A DNA stretch of 64,000 nt from an uncultured Prevotellaceae bacterium (GTDB lineage: Bacteria; Bacteroidota; Bacteroidia; Bacteroidales; Bacteroidaceae), in NCBI GenBank assembly GCA_900317305.1, contig ONGG01000002.1, positions 1 to 64,000 on the forward strand, written 5' to 3'. Numbering within the stretch: the first letter of the stretch is position 1; every line of letters starts with the position of its first letter. The notes under the pieces are model-generated. The model had not been told where the DNA came from. It made no database searches and saw only the letters and a list, made by a program, of their open reading frames with translations. A program made the position numbers and the translations under genes. Below are positions 7,821 to 15,266 of this stretch, one piece after another.

Positions 7821-8246
7821 ATGAGAACTATAAGTAGAAACTATTGGTTGCCAGAGTTGTTCAACGATTTGATGAGCGTAGGTCTCAATGTGCCTAAGAC
7901 ATCGACCACCGCTCCTGCCATCAACGTAAAGGAGAGCGACAACAAGTATGTGGTAGAGGTGGCCGCTCCCGGGCTGAAGAAGGAGGATTTCTTTGTGAAC
8001 ATCAACGACGAGGGAAACCTCATCATCAAGATGGAGCAGAAGAACGAGAAGAAGGAGGATGACGAGAAGATGCACTACCTCAGACGCGAGTTCTCTTACA
8101 CCAAATATGAGCAGGCACTCATCCTGCCCGACGACGTGGACAAAGAGAAGATTGCCGCAAGGGTAAACGATGGCATCCTCACCGTCGACCTGCCCAAGAT
8201 TGAAGAGACTAAGGTAAAAGTGGCAAGAGCCATCGAGATTGGATAA
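7821..8246 (+). CDS. small heat-shock protein, Hsp20/alpha-crystallin family
   Basis: The product has 141 residues, the usual length for a bacterial Hsp20. The alpha-crystallin domain spans about residues 30-135. It includes the beta-strand block KYVVEVAAPGLKKEDFFVNI, the segment YLRREFSYTKYEQALILPDDVD and the closing NDGILTVDLPK, which is the family's GVL-type motif in GIL form. As an ATP-independent holdase it would bind unfolding cytoplasmic proteins. The gene stands alone. Its upstream region carries a sigma-54 promoter and paired dyads, so expression probably depends on RpoN and an enhancer-binding protein, which is unlike the sigma-32 control familiar from Proteobacteria. Confidence 0.93.
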   Translation: MRTISRNYWLPELFNDLMSVGLNVPKTSTTAPAINVKESDNKYVVEVAAPGLKKEDFFVNINDEGNLIIKMEQKNEKKEDDEKMHYLRREFSYTKYEQALILPDDVDKEKIAARVNDGILTVDLPKIEETKVKVARAIEIG

Positions 8247-8362
8247 CAGACAGTATGGATCTTCTTTAAAATATCGGCAAGCACACCAGTGTTTGCCGAT
8301 ATTTTTTTATATTTGCAGCTGATAATCTGCAATAGTCAAATAACACCATGAATCAGGGTCAT

Positions 8363-8452
8363 CAGAATAATCAAGAAAATCAGAATACTCAGAGTATTCA
8401 GAGTAATCAGAGTTCTCAGAGTATTCAGAGTTCTCAGAATCCTCAAGAATGA
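8363..8452. repeat. 9-nt tandem repeat, about ten units
   Basis: Ten consecutive imperfect 9-nt units of the form CAG-AGT/AAT-xxT run from 8363 to 8452. Read on the plus strand from an ATG at 8348, they would encode a 34-residue Gln/Asn/Ser-only peptide ending at the TGA at 8450-8452. No ribosome-binding context supports translation, so it is listed as a minisatellite rather than a gene. Confidence 0.7.
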
Positions 8453-8462
8453 ATAGAAAGCT

Positions 8463-8565
8463 GGTTTTCCTTTCGCCTTGCACTATTTTTGAGTTTTCAG
8501 CGAGAAGATAGGCTGCGGAAAACTCAAATATTATTTGGTTTTTCTCTCGCCTTGCACTATCTTTG
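8463..8565 (+). promoter_or_regulatory. duplicated promoter segment of gpmI flanking a hairpin
   Basis: The proximal copy is a consensus promoter: TTTG at 8534-8537, 20-nt spacer, TATCTTTG at 8558-8565. A 29-bp segment containing its spacer and -7 element (8537-8565) is repeated with three mismatches at 8463-8491 (-7 TATTTTTG), where the -33 is degenerate. Between them GAGTTTTC (8491-8498) pairs with GAAAACTC (8518-8525), with inner AGC/GCT, so a transcript from the distal copy would begin at the hairpin. Leader from the proximal start is about 30 nt. Confidence 0.7.
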
Positions 8566-8601
8566 CACCACAAAAGACTCAACAATAAAAATCAATAGAA
8601 A

Positions 8602-10122
8602 ATGGCAAAAAAAGCACTTCTTATGATACTCGATGGATGGGGTATCGGCAAACATGGAGAGGGCGACGTGATTTTCCGCACACCCACTCCTTATCTCGAC
8701 TATCTGAACGCCGTGAGCGCTCACTCACAACTGCAAGCCTCGGGCGAGGACGTCGGTCTGCCCGACGGACAGATGGGTAACTCCGAAGTGGGACACCTCA
8801 ATATCGGCGCCGGACGCGTGGTATACCAAGACTTGGTGAAAATCAACCGCGCCTGCAAAGACGGGTCGATACTGAAGAATCCCGAGATAGTCAATGCCTA
8901 CACCTATGCCAAGGAGACAGGCAAGCGCCTCCACCTGATGGGACTCACCTCTGATGGTGGCGTGCACTCCTCGCTCGACCATCTCTTCAGCCTCGTTGAG
9001 ATAGGCAAGCAGTATGGACTGAAGAACACGTTCGTGCACTGCTTCATGGATGGCCGCGACACCGACCCGAAGAGTGGCATCGGATTCATCCGCCAACTCA
9101 CCGAGGTGTGCCAGAAAAATGATGCCGCCATCGCCTCTATCGTGGGACGTTTCTACGCCATGGACCGCGACAAGCGTTGGGAGCGTGTGAAGGAGGCCTA
9201 CGACCTGCTCGTTGAGGGCAAGGGAAAACAGGCTCAGGACATGGTGCAGGCCATGCAGGAGAGTTATGATGACAAGGTGACCGACGAGTTCATCAAGCCC
9301 ATCAACAATGCCACCGTCGACGGCACCATTCAGGAGGGCGACGTGGTGATCTTCATCAACTTCCGCAACGACCGTGCCAAGGAACTCACCCAGGTGCTCA
9401 CCCAGGAAGACATGCCTGAGCAGGGCATGCACACCATCGCCGGACTGCAGTACTACTGCATGACTCCCTACGATGCCAACTTCAAGGGCGTGCACATCCT
9501 CTTCCCGAAGGAGAACGTGGAGGACACACTCGGCGAATATCTCTCGAAACTGGGCAAGAAACAGCTCCATACGGCTGAGACAGAGAAATATGCTCACGTC
9601 ACCTTCTTCTTCAATGGCGGGCGCGAGGCACCCTACGAGAACGAGGACCGTATCCTCGTGCCCTCGCCCAAGGTGCCTACCTACGACAAGAAACCGGAGA
9701 TGAGCGCCTACGAGGTGAAGGACAAGCTGGTGGAGGCCATCAAGACCGAGAAATATGACTTCATCGTGGTGAACTTCGCCAATGGCGACATGGTGGGACA
9801 CACCGGTGTGTACAACGCCATCGCCAAGGCTGTCTGGGCCGTTGACAACTGCGTACGCGAGGTGATCGAGACCGCCAAGGCCGCCGGCTACGAGGCCATC
9901 ATCATCGCCGACCATGGCAATGCCGACAATGCCATCAACGAGGACGGCACACCCAATACCGCACACTCGCTCAACCCCGTGCCGTTCATCTATGTGACCG
10001 ACAACAACAGCGCTTGGGTGGACAACGGCCGACTGGCCGACGTGGCTCCGTCGATACTGCATATCATGGGACTGGAGCAGCCTGCCGACATGACTGGCAA
10101 CAACCTGATCCACGACAATTAA
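8602..10122 (+). CDS. gpmI: 2,3-bisphosphoglycerate-independent phosphoglycerate mutase
   Basis: The product has 506 residues, normal for the cofactor-independent enzyme, which interconverts 3- and 2-phosphoglycerate in glycolysis and gluconeogenesis. The N-terminal [10 protein letters not shown] gives the first metal-binding Asp, and [16 protein letters not shown] contains the phosphoserine nucleophile. [37 protein letters not shown] and the C-terminal [10 protein letters not shown] with AHSLNPVPF supply substrate contacts and the second manganese site. It stands as a single gene behind a duplicated promoter segment. Confidence 0.97.
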   Translation: MAKKALLMILDGWGIGKHGEGDVIFRTPTPYLDYLNAVSAHSQLQASGEDVGLPDGQMGNSEVGHLNIGAGRVVYQDLVKINRACKDGSILKNPEIVNAYTYAKETGKRLHLMGLTSDGGVHSSLDHLFSLVEIGKQYGLKNTFVHCFMDGRDTDPKSGIGFIRQLTEVCQKNDAAIASIVGRFYAMDRDKRWERVKEAYDLLVEGKGKQAQDMVQAMQESYDDKVTDEFIKPINNATVDGTIQEGDVVIFINFRNDRAKELTQVLTQEDMPEQGMHTIAGLQYYCMTPYDANFKGVHILFPKENVEDTLGEYLSKLGKKQLHTAETEKYAHVTFFFNGGREAPYENEDRILVPSPKVPTYDKKPEMSAYEVKDKLVEAIKTEKYDFIVVNFANGDMVGHTGVYNAIAKAVWAVDNCVREVIETAKAAGYEAIIIADHGNADNAINEDGTPNTAHSLNPVPFIYVTDNNSAWVDNGRLADVAPSILHIMGLEQPADMTGNNLIHDN

Positions 10123-10147
10123 TCTTTTGCTATAAACGCATCATTCT

Positions 10148-10177
10148 GCCTCCCCTCCTCTCACGAAGAGGGGAGGC
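10148..10177. other. GC-rich intergenic hairpin between gpmI and ung
   Basis: GCCTCCCCTC and GAGGGGAGGC form a 10-bp stem with a 10-nt loop. No T-run follows on the plus strand, so it may reduce rather than end readthrough from gpmI into ung. No separate promoter for ung is visible. Confidence 0.5.
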
Positions 10178-10200
10178 GCTTGTTAAAAAATGCTCCCCAC

Positions 10201-10866
10201 ATGGACGTAAAAATCGATGCCTCCTGGAAGCAGCACCTCCAGACGGAGTTTGAGCAACCTTATTTCGCCAACCTCGTGCAGATGGTGAAAAGGGAGTATG
10301 CACAATATGCCTGCTATCCTCCTGGAAAACTGATCTTCAACGCCTTCAACCTATGTCCGTTCGACAAGGTGAAGGTGGTGATCATCGGACAGGACCCCTA
10401 CCATGAGCCCGGACAGGCGATGGGACTGAGTTTCTCGGTGCCCGAAGGGGTGCCTATGCCCCCGTCGCTTATCAATATCTTCAAGGAGATAGAACTCGAC
10501 CTCGGACAACCCATGCCGGCATCGGGCAACCTCACCCGGTGGGCTGAGCAGGGGGTGCTCTTGCTCAACGCCACGCTCACCGTGAGGGCACATCAGGCGG
10601 CAAGCCACCAAAGGCAGGGATGGGAGACGTTCACCGACGCGGCCATCCGCGCACTCAGCACGCACCGCCAGCACCTCGTCTTCATCCTTTGGGGTGGTTA
10701 TGCGCGTAGCAAGGCGGCTCTCATCGACCGTAGCAAGCATCTCGTGCTGCAGTCGGTGCACCCCTCGCCACTGTCGGCCAATAGGGGAGGGTGGTTCGGC
10801 AACCACCATTTCTCACAGGCCAACGCATTCCTACAGCAACATCAACTCACGCCCATCAATTGGTAA
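10201..10866 (+). CDS. ung: uracil-DNA glycosylase, family 1
   Basis: The product has 221 residues from the ATG at 10201. An upstream in-frame ATG at 10180 is less likely because it lies close to the hairpin and adds an atypical extension. Family-1 motifs are complete: VVIIGQDPYHEPGQAMG with the catalytic Asp and water-activating block, QGVLLLNATLTV (uracil Asn contact), and the DNA-intercalation loop HPSPLSANRGGWFG with the catalytic His. It removes misincorporated or deamination-derived uracil from DNA. The DUF3109 gene follows after 4 nt, so the two are probably co-transcribed. A dUTPase gene lies elsewhere in the window at 47130. Confidence 0.96.
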   Translation: MDVKIDASWKQHLQTEFEQPYFANLVQMVKREYAQYACYPPGKLIFNAFNLCPFDKVKVVIIGQDPYHEPGQAMGLSFSVPEGVPMPPSLINIFKEIELDLGQPMPASGNLTRWAEQGVLLLNATLTVRAHQAASHQRQGWETFTDAAIRALSTHRQHLVFILWGGYARSKAALIDRSKHLVLQSVHPSPLSANRGGWFGNHHFSQANAFLQQHQLTPINW

Positions 10867-10870
10867 ACGC

Positions 10871-11485
10871 ATGGACAACGACAAACGGATGATTCCCATC
10901 GTGCAGGTGGGCAACGTGCTGCTATCGCCCGATATCCTCACACGCAACTTCTGCTGCGACCTGAAGGCTTGCAAGGGACAGTGCTGTGTGGAGGGGGATG
11001 CCGGCGCACCGGTGACACTCGACGAAGTGGCCGAGATAGAGGATTGCCTCGAGACGGTGTGGTCCGACCTCAATGCTTCGGCACAGGCGATGGTCGACAA
11101 GCAGGGTGTGGCTTATACCGACAACGAGGGCGACCTGGTGACGAGCATCGTGGCAGGGCGCGACTGCGTCTTCACTTGCTATGATGGCGACGGCACTTGC
11201 CTCTGCGCCCTCGAGAGGGCGTTCCGTGCAGGGAAGACGCGTTTCTGCAAGCCCATCAGCTGCGCCCTCTATCCCATCCGCGAGAAAAAATTGTCGGGCG
11301 GGTTCATCGGACTCAACTACAACGAGTGGACCGTGTGCAAGGATGCCGTGGCACTGGGCAATCAGCTGCAGCTGCCTATCTACCGGTTCCTCAAAGACCC
11401 ACTTGTCCGGCGCTTCGGAGAGCAGTGGTATGCCGAACTGGAAGCCACGGCCGAGGCGCTGCTCCATGATTCCACATCCGAATGA
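10871..11485 (+). CDS. DUF3109 cysteine-rich protein
   Basis: The 204-residue product matches the DUF3109 family of Bacteroidota. Clustered cysteines occur in NFCCDLKACKGQCCVEGD near residue 25, then CVFTCYDGDGTCLCALE and TRFCKPISCALYPIRE. This layout recalls the zinc/iron-sulfur-cluster YkgJ-type proteins and suggests metal or Fe-S binding. The start MDNDKRMIPIVQVG lies 4 nt after the ung stop codon, which implies an operon. The biochemical role is not established. Confidence 0.85.
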   Translation: MDNDKRMIPIVQVGNVLLSPDILTRNFCCDLKACKGQCCVEGDAGAPVTLDEVAEIEDCLETVWSDLNASAQAMVDKQGVAYTDNEGDLVTSIVAGRDCVFTCYDGDGTCLCALERAFRAGKTRFCKPISCALYPIREKKLSGGFIGLNYNEWTVCKDAVALGNQLQLPIYRFLKDPLVRRFGEQWYAELEATAEALLHDSTSE

Positions 11486-11573
11486 ATGCCGTCTTGTTGT
11501 TGATGGTTTTTGTCAAAATGGGAAAATAATATTACAATTTTGACTAGACAATTGTTCTAATTGGCCTTTTTTT

Positions 11574-11605
11574 CTTGGTTGTTTATTTTGTTTTTGCTAT
11601 ATTTG
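11574..11605 (+). promoter_or_regulatory. promoter of the AraC-type regulator gene
   Basis: CTTG (11574-11577), a 20-nt spacer and TATATTTG (11598-11605) fit the Bacteroidota primary sigma factor pattern. The start codon follows 20 nt downstream. Confidence 0.65.
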
Positions 11606-11624
11606 CAGAAATAATTAAGGAAAA

Positions 11625-12503
11625 ATGGACAAATTTCATTATCTGGAGGTGAACGTGCCCCAGGCCAAGAGCCTGCACGACGATTGCCTGTTTATCGAGG
11701 ACGAACTGGTTATCTTCCGCTCGTTCGAGGAAGTGCCCCTCACCACCGAACCCAAAAGGATGGACTGCCTTTTCGTGGCTTTCTGCCATGAGGGAAGTGC
11801 GCAATATACCGTCGATACCAAGGAACATATGGTGCACAAGAATGATGTGATCGTGGTGAACAGTGGTCAGGTGGTGGGCAATTATATGCTGAGTCGCGAC
11901 TGCAAGGGCGTGGCTATCATGGTGTCGAACGATTTTTTCGCCGAGATTATCAAGGAGGTGCACGACATGTCGCAGCTCTTCCTCTTCGCCTATTCCAATC
12001 CCATCTATAACATCAATCAGGAAAAAGCGAACACTTTCATGGAGTATTTCAGGATGTTATGCCAAAAAGTGGAGGATGGAAGCAACCTCTTCAGAAAGGA
12101 ATTGGCCATTACGCTGATGAAAGCCATGATGTATGACGTGGGTAATGAAATTTACCAAAAAAAGCAATCGCTGCCCAAGCGCACGCGGGCAGAGGCCATC
12201 TTCAATGATTTCATCTTATTGGTGAAAGACAATTTCAGGAGCCAGCGCAAGGTGAGCTGGTATGCACAGAATCTGTGCATCACCTCGAAATACCTTTCCG
12301 AGACGGTGAAGCAGGTGAGCCGGCGCACACCCAACGAATGGATTGACCATTACGTGACCCTTGAGATCAGGGTGCTCCTGAAAAACTCGGCCATGAGCAT
12401 CAAGGAGATTGCACAGATGCTCCATTTCCCCAACCAGTCGTTCCTTGGCAAATATTTCAAGGAACATGTGGGGATGTCGCCGTCCAAATACCGCAGGTCG
12501 TAA
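11625..12503 (+). CDS. AraC-family transcriptional regulator
   Basis: The product has 292 residues. Residues 1-170 form a cupin-like sensing half, including a barrel-type stretch DCLFVAFCHEGSAQYTVDTKEHMVHKNDVIVVNSGQVV written across residues 47-85. Residues 195-292 form the double helix-turn-helix DNA-binding domain (WYAQNLCITSKYLSETVKQVSRRTPNEWI and MSIKEIAQMLHFPNQSFLGKYFKEHVGMSPSKYR, quoted as the two HTH blocks). It converges on the GH95 fucosidase gene with only 14 nt between stop codons, so it may or may not regulate that gene. The inducer is unknown. Confidence 0.9.
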   Translation: MDKFHYLEVNVPQAKSLHDDCLFIEDELVIFRSFEEVPLTTEPKRMDCLFVAFCHEGSAQYTVDTKEHMVHKNDVIVVNSGQVVGNYMLSRDCKGVAIMVSNDFFAEIIKEVHDMSQLFLFAYSNPIYNINQEKANTFMEYFRMLCQKVEDGSNLFRKELAITLMKAMMYDVGNEIYQKKQSLPKRTRAEAIFNDFILLVKDNFRSQRKVSWYAQNLCITSKYLSETVKQVSRRTPNEWIDHYVTLEIRVLLKNSAMSIKEIAQMLHFPNQSFLGKYFKEHVGMSPSKYRRS

Positions 12504-12517
12504 GACTACAACAACGA

Positions 12518-14929
12518 TTAGTCGAAAGTCAGAGTGAGGGGCTTGCCCGCCTTCATCTTCACCGTGCGGCTCACACCTTCGCAGCTCACACATACTTTTC
12601 CGTCACGCAAAGAACTGACCGTCACGACTACAGTGTGGCGGTTTTTCTTTTCCCCAACTTTCTTCCATTTGATGTCTACACTGTAGCCACCGCGGGCACG
12701 AAGTCCGCGCACCTCGCCCGATTCCCACTGCTCGGGTAAGGCGGGCAACACCTCTATCGTGCCGTTGGTGCTCTGCAGGAGCATCTCGCAGACTCCGGCC
12801 GTGCCACCGAAGTTGCCGTCAATCTGGAATGGGGGATGGGCGTCGAGCAGGTTGGGATAGGTACCTCCTGAGCGCCGACGGTCGGGACCTTTGTAGCCGT
12901 CGGGCGACACATAGGTGAGCAACTTCTGGTAGATGTGGTAGGCCTGGGGAGCGTTGTGCAACCGTGCCCACAGGTTGATGCGCCAACCGGTGCTCCACCC
13001 CGTGGTCTTGTCGCCCTTGATTTCCAGACTGCGGGTGGCGGCACGCGCCAACAGAGGAGTGCCTTCGGTGGTAATCTGGTGACCGGGATAAAGGCCGATG
13101 AGATGTGACTGATGTCGGTGCTGCGGATCCCAGTCGTCCCAGTCGTAGTACCATTCGTTGATGTCTCCCTCATGGCCAATGGTGTAGGGATGCAGGCGCG
13201 CGAGACTCTTCCTCACTTCTTTCAGGAATGCCTTGTCGCCTCCCACGATGCGGCCGGCCGCAAGGGTGTTCTCGAACAGTTCGCGGATGATGGCAAGGTC
13301 GGCAGTGCCTCCATAGCAGGTGGTGCCGTGATAGCCCTCTGGGGTCTTGTACTCGTTCTCGGGCGAAGTGCTCGGTGCGGTGATCAGTTGGCCGGGCGCT
13401 TTGGGATTCTCGATGAGCCAGTCGAGACAGAATGCGCTGGCACCACGCAGCAGTGGGTAGGCGGTGTGCGTGAGAAACTCCTTGTCGAGCGTGTATTGGT
13501 AGTGCTCCCAAAGGGCTTGCGACAGCCATGCCCCTCCAAGATTCCAGTTGCTCCACTCCGGACTCTCGCGCTTCTCGCCCACGGGATTGGCCATGGCCCA
13601 GATGTCGCTGTTGTGGCTGGAGCACCATCCACGGTCAATACCGTAGTAGTTGTGGGCCACATGCCGTCCGTTGCTGGCCAGCGACTGCATGAATCCCCAT
13701 AGCGGAGTGGTCATCTCGCTGAGGTTGGCCACTTCGGCGGGCCAGTAGTTCTCCTCGAGGTTGATGTTCACGGTGTAGTTGCCCCGCCAGGGCGAGAACT
13801 GGTGGGGTGTCCATAGTCCTTGCAGATTGGCAGGCACCGACGGGGTGCGTGAGCAGGAGATGAGCAGATAACGGCCATATTGGAAATAGAGGGTCTCCAG
13901 ATAGCGGCTGTCGTGTCCGTTGTCGGTGTAGCGCTTGAGCAGCGAGTCAGTGGGGACGGAGAGGTCGTTGCCCGAGCCACCGGATTGCGAAAGGCTGAGG
14001 GTGGTGCGGGTGAAGAACTGGCGGTAGTCGTCGATATGGTGCTGGCGCATCTCCTCGTAGGTGTAGTTCGCGGTATGCCACAGGTCGTTGGCCACCTCGT
14101 CGAGATAGGGTGCTCCCTCGCTCACGGGATGATGGTCGGCACCGTTGAAACTGGTCTCGTTGACGAAATACAGGGTCAGGGTCTTTGCGCCACGGATGGT
14201 GAGCGTGCTGTCGCTGCTGCTCACCTCGCCTTGGTCGGTCTGGGCCTTGAGCATGCTGCAGAAGCGGATGCTCTCTTTCTCATCGCCAATGGCATGGCCT
14301 GTCATGGTGAGTTGTCCTACCCCGCTGGCGAGTGCGGCGGCCTTGCATTTGTGGGGCACCTGGGCGGTGAGCACAAGGCGGCAGTTGATGTGCGGACCGT
14401 CGCTCTCGATGCGGATGGCGATGAGTTTGTCGGGATTCGAGGCGAAGTATTCGCGCCTGAACTGCTTGCCACCACGCTCGTAGCGGTCGTGGCAGAGGGC
14501 ACTATCGAGGCTCAGCTCACGGTAGTAGCCAACCGTGGCGCTGCTGTCGTCGTCGAGGATATGCAGGGTGCCGAGGGGCTGGAAAAATTGCGAGTTGGGT
14601 CCTTGCACGCGCAGTTGTAGGCTGTCGGCCAGGGCATAGTCCTCATTGAAGAGGGCCTCCCTGATGCGCGGAATCCATACGCTGGCCCCGGCATCGAGGT
14701 TGGGGTCAACGGGCTTGCCCGTCCAGAGCGTGATATCGTTGAGGAAGATGATGTTGTCGTCGGTGCCGCCATAGACCGATGCGCCCAACTTGCCGTTGCC
14801 GATGAGCAGCGACTCCTCGAAGAAGTCGGCAGGCCGGTTGAACCAGAGGCGCATGGGTGCTTGCGATTGGGCAATGGCAGCGGTTGCGCTGAGCCAGCAT
14901 GCCCATAATAAGGTAAGTGTCTTTTTCAT
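12518..14929 (-). CDS. glycoside hydrolase family 95 (alpha-L-fucosidase type), secreted
   Basis: The product has 803 residues from the ATG at 14927-14929, which starts a signal peptide ([21 protein letters not shown]). The N-terminal GH95 beta-sandwich carries [24 protein letters not shown]. The (alpha/alpha)6 catalytic domain retains the residues known from Bifidobacterium AfcA: the Asn-x-Asn pair in [12 protein letters not shown] near 387, the general-acid Glu in SPENEY near 522, and the Asp in [11 protein letters not shown] near 704. The family hydrolyses alpha-1,2-fucosyl or, in some members, galactosyl linkages by inversion. No SusC/SusD pair is adjacent. A dedicated promoter precedes it. 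Confidence 0.93.
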   Translation of the reverse strand: MKKTLTLLWACWLSATAAIAQSQAPMRLWFNRPADFFEESLLIGNGKLGASVYGGTDDNIIFLNDITLWTGKPVDPNLDAGASVWIPRIREALFNEDYALADSLQLRVQGPNSQFFQPLGTLHILDDDSSATVGYYRELSLDSALCHDRYERGGKQFRREYFASNPDKLIAIRIESDGPHINCRLVLTAQVPHKCKAAALASGVGQLTMTGHAIGDEKESIRFCSMLKAQTDQGEVSSSDSTLTIRGAKTLTLYFVNETSFNGADHHPVSEGAPYLDEVANDLWHTANYTYEEMRQHHIDDYRQFFTRTTLSLSQSGGSGNDLSVPTDSLLKRYTDNGHDSRYLETLYFQYGRYLLISCSRTPSVPANLQGLWTPHQFSPWRGNYTVNINLEENYWPAEVANLSEMTTPLWGFMQSLASNGRHVAHNYYGIDRGWCSSHNSDIWAMANPVGEKRESPEWSNWNLGGAWLSQALWEHYQYTLDKEFLTHTAYPLLRGASAFCLDWLIENPKAPGQLITAPSTSPENEYKTPEGYHGTTCYGGTADLAIIRELFENTLAAGRIVGGDKAFLKEVRKSLARLHPYTIGHEGDINEWYYDWDDWDPQHRHQSHLIGLYPGHQITTEGTPLLARAATRSLEIKGDKTTGWSTGWRINLWARLHNAPQAYHIYQKLLTYVSPDGYKGPDRRRSGGTYPNLLDAHPPFQIDGNFGGTAGVCEMLLQSTNGTIEVLPALPEQWESGEVRGLRARGGYSVDIKWKKVGEKKNRHTVVVTVSSLRDGKVCVSCEGVSRTVKMKAGKPLTLTFD

Positions 14930-14956
14930 AATAAAACTGTTCTTCGCCACGTTTGG

Positions 14957-14987
14957 CAAAGATAATGAAATCGTGCTGGATTGCAAA
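14957..14987 (-). promoter_or_regulatory. promoter of the GH95 gene
   Basis: On the minus strand TTTG (14984-14987), a 19-nt spacer and TATCTTTG (14957-14964) form an exact Bacteroidota promoter about 28 nt upstream of the start codon. Confidence 0.8.
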
Positions 14988-14992
14988 ATAAA

Positions 14993-15033
14993 ACGAAAAA
15001 AAACAGCATAAGTGCCTCGCGGCACCTATGCTG
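14993..15033 (-). terminator. terminator upstream of the GH95 promoter
   Basis: CAGCATA-GTGCC pairs with GGCAC-TATGCTG around a TCGC loop (15004-15033, one mismatch). On the minus strand the stem is followed by eight T residues. It would end transcripts coming from the hybrid sensor gene, or from a small transcript, just before the GH95 promoter. Confidence 0.8.
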
Positions 15034-15160
15034 GTGTTAACAAAACTTTACGCTTAATACTTTATTTCCTCAGTCTTTCAGACTAAGACAGACTTACATA
15101 TATTGAAGTTTCAGCAAGTAATGACAGACGGTGTTCCGTCTGTTCATGTCGCAAAATTAT
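15034..15160 (-). ncRNA. candidate small RNA or long 3' UTR
   Basis: A minus-strand -7-like TAATTTTG (15152-15159) precedes about 150 nt that hold two hairpins, ACAGACGG/CCGTCTGT (15123-15142) and AGTCT/AGACT (15074-15086 region), and end at the strong terminator 14993-15033. No coding frame longer than 17 codons was noticed. It could equally be the 3' UTR of the sensor gene ending at 15267, because no -33 element is visible. The rest of 15161-15266 shows nothing recognisable. Confidence 0.25.
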
Positions 15161-15266
15161 AAACAGTATGGCATTTGGGATGGGAGTTTTCGGACAAATA
15201 ATGGTAAATTTCGGACTTTTGCTCCGAAAAATCACATGATTGTCAGGAAATGAGCATAAAAGCAGC

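Noticed and set aside
8363..8452. CRISPR-like array
   Set aside because: The units are 9 nt, contiguous and without spacers, and no cas gene is present.
8307..8585. Ser/Tyr/Glu/Asp repeat protein on the minus strand
   Set aside because: It is the other strand of the 9-nt minisatellite, and it spans the gpmI promoter region.
8725..10113. 462-residue minus-strand frame
   Set aside because: It is antisense to gpmI, whose metal and nucleophile motifs are intact.
10148..10177. Strong terminator after gpmI
   Set aside because: The hairpin is stable but has no T-run after it, so it is reported only as a hairpin.
12518..14929. GH95 gene as part of a polysaccharide utilisation locus
   Set aside because: No SusC/SusD pair or other carbohydrate-active gene adjoins it. 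The neighbours are a regulator and a sensor only.
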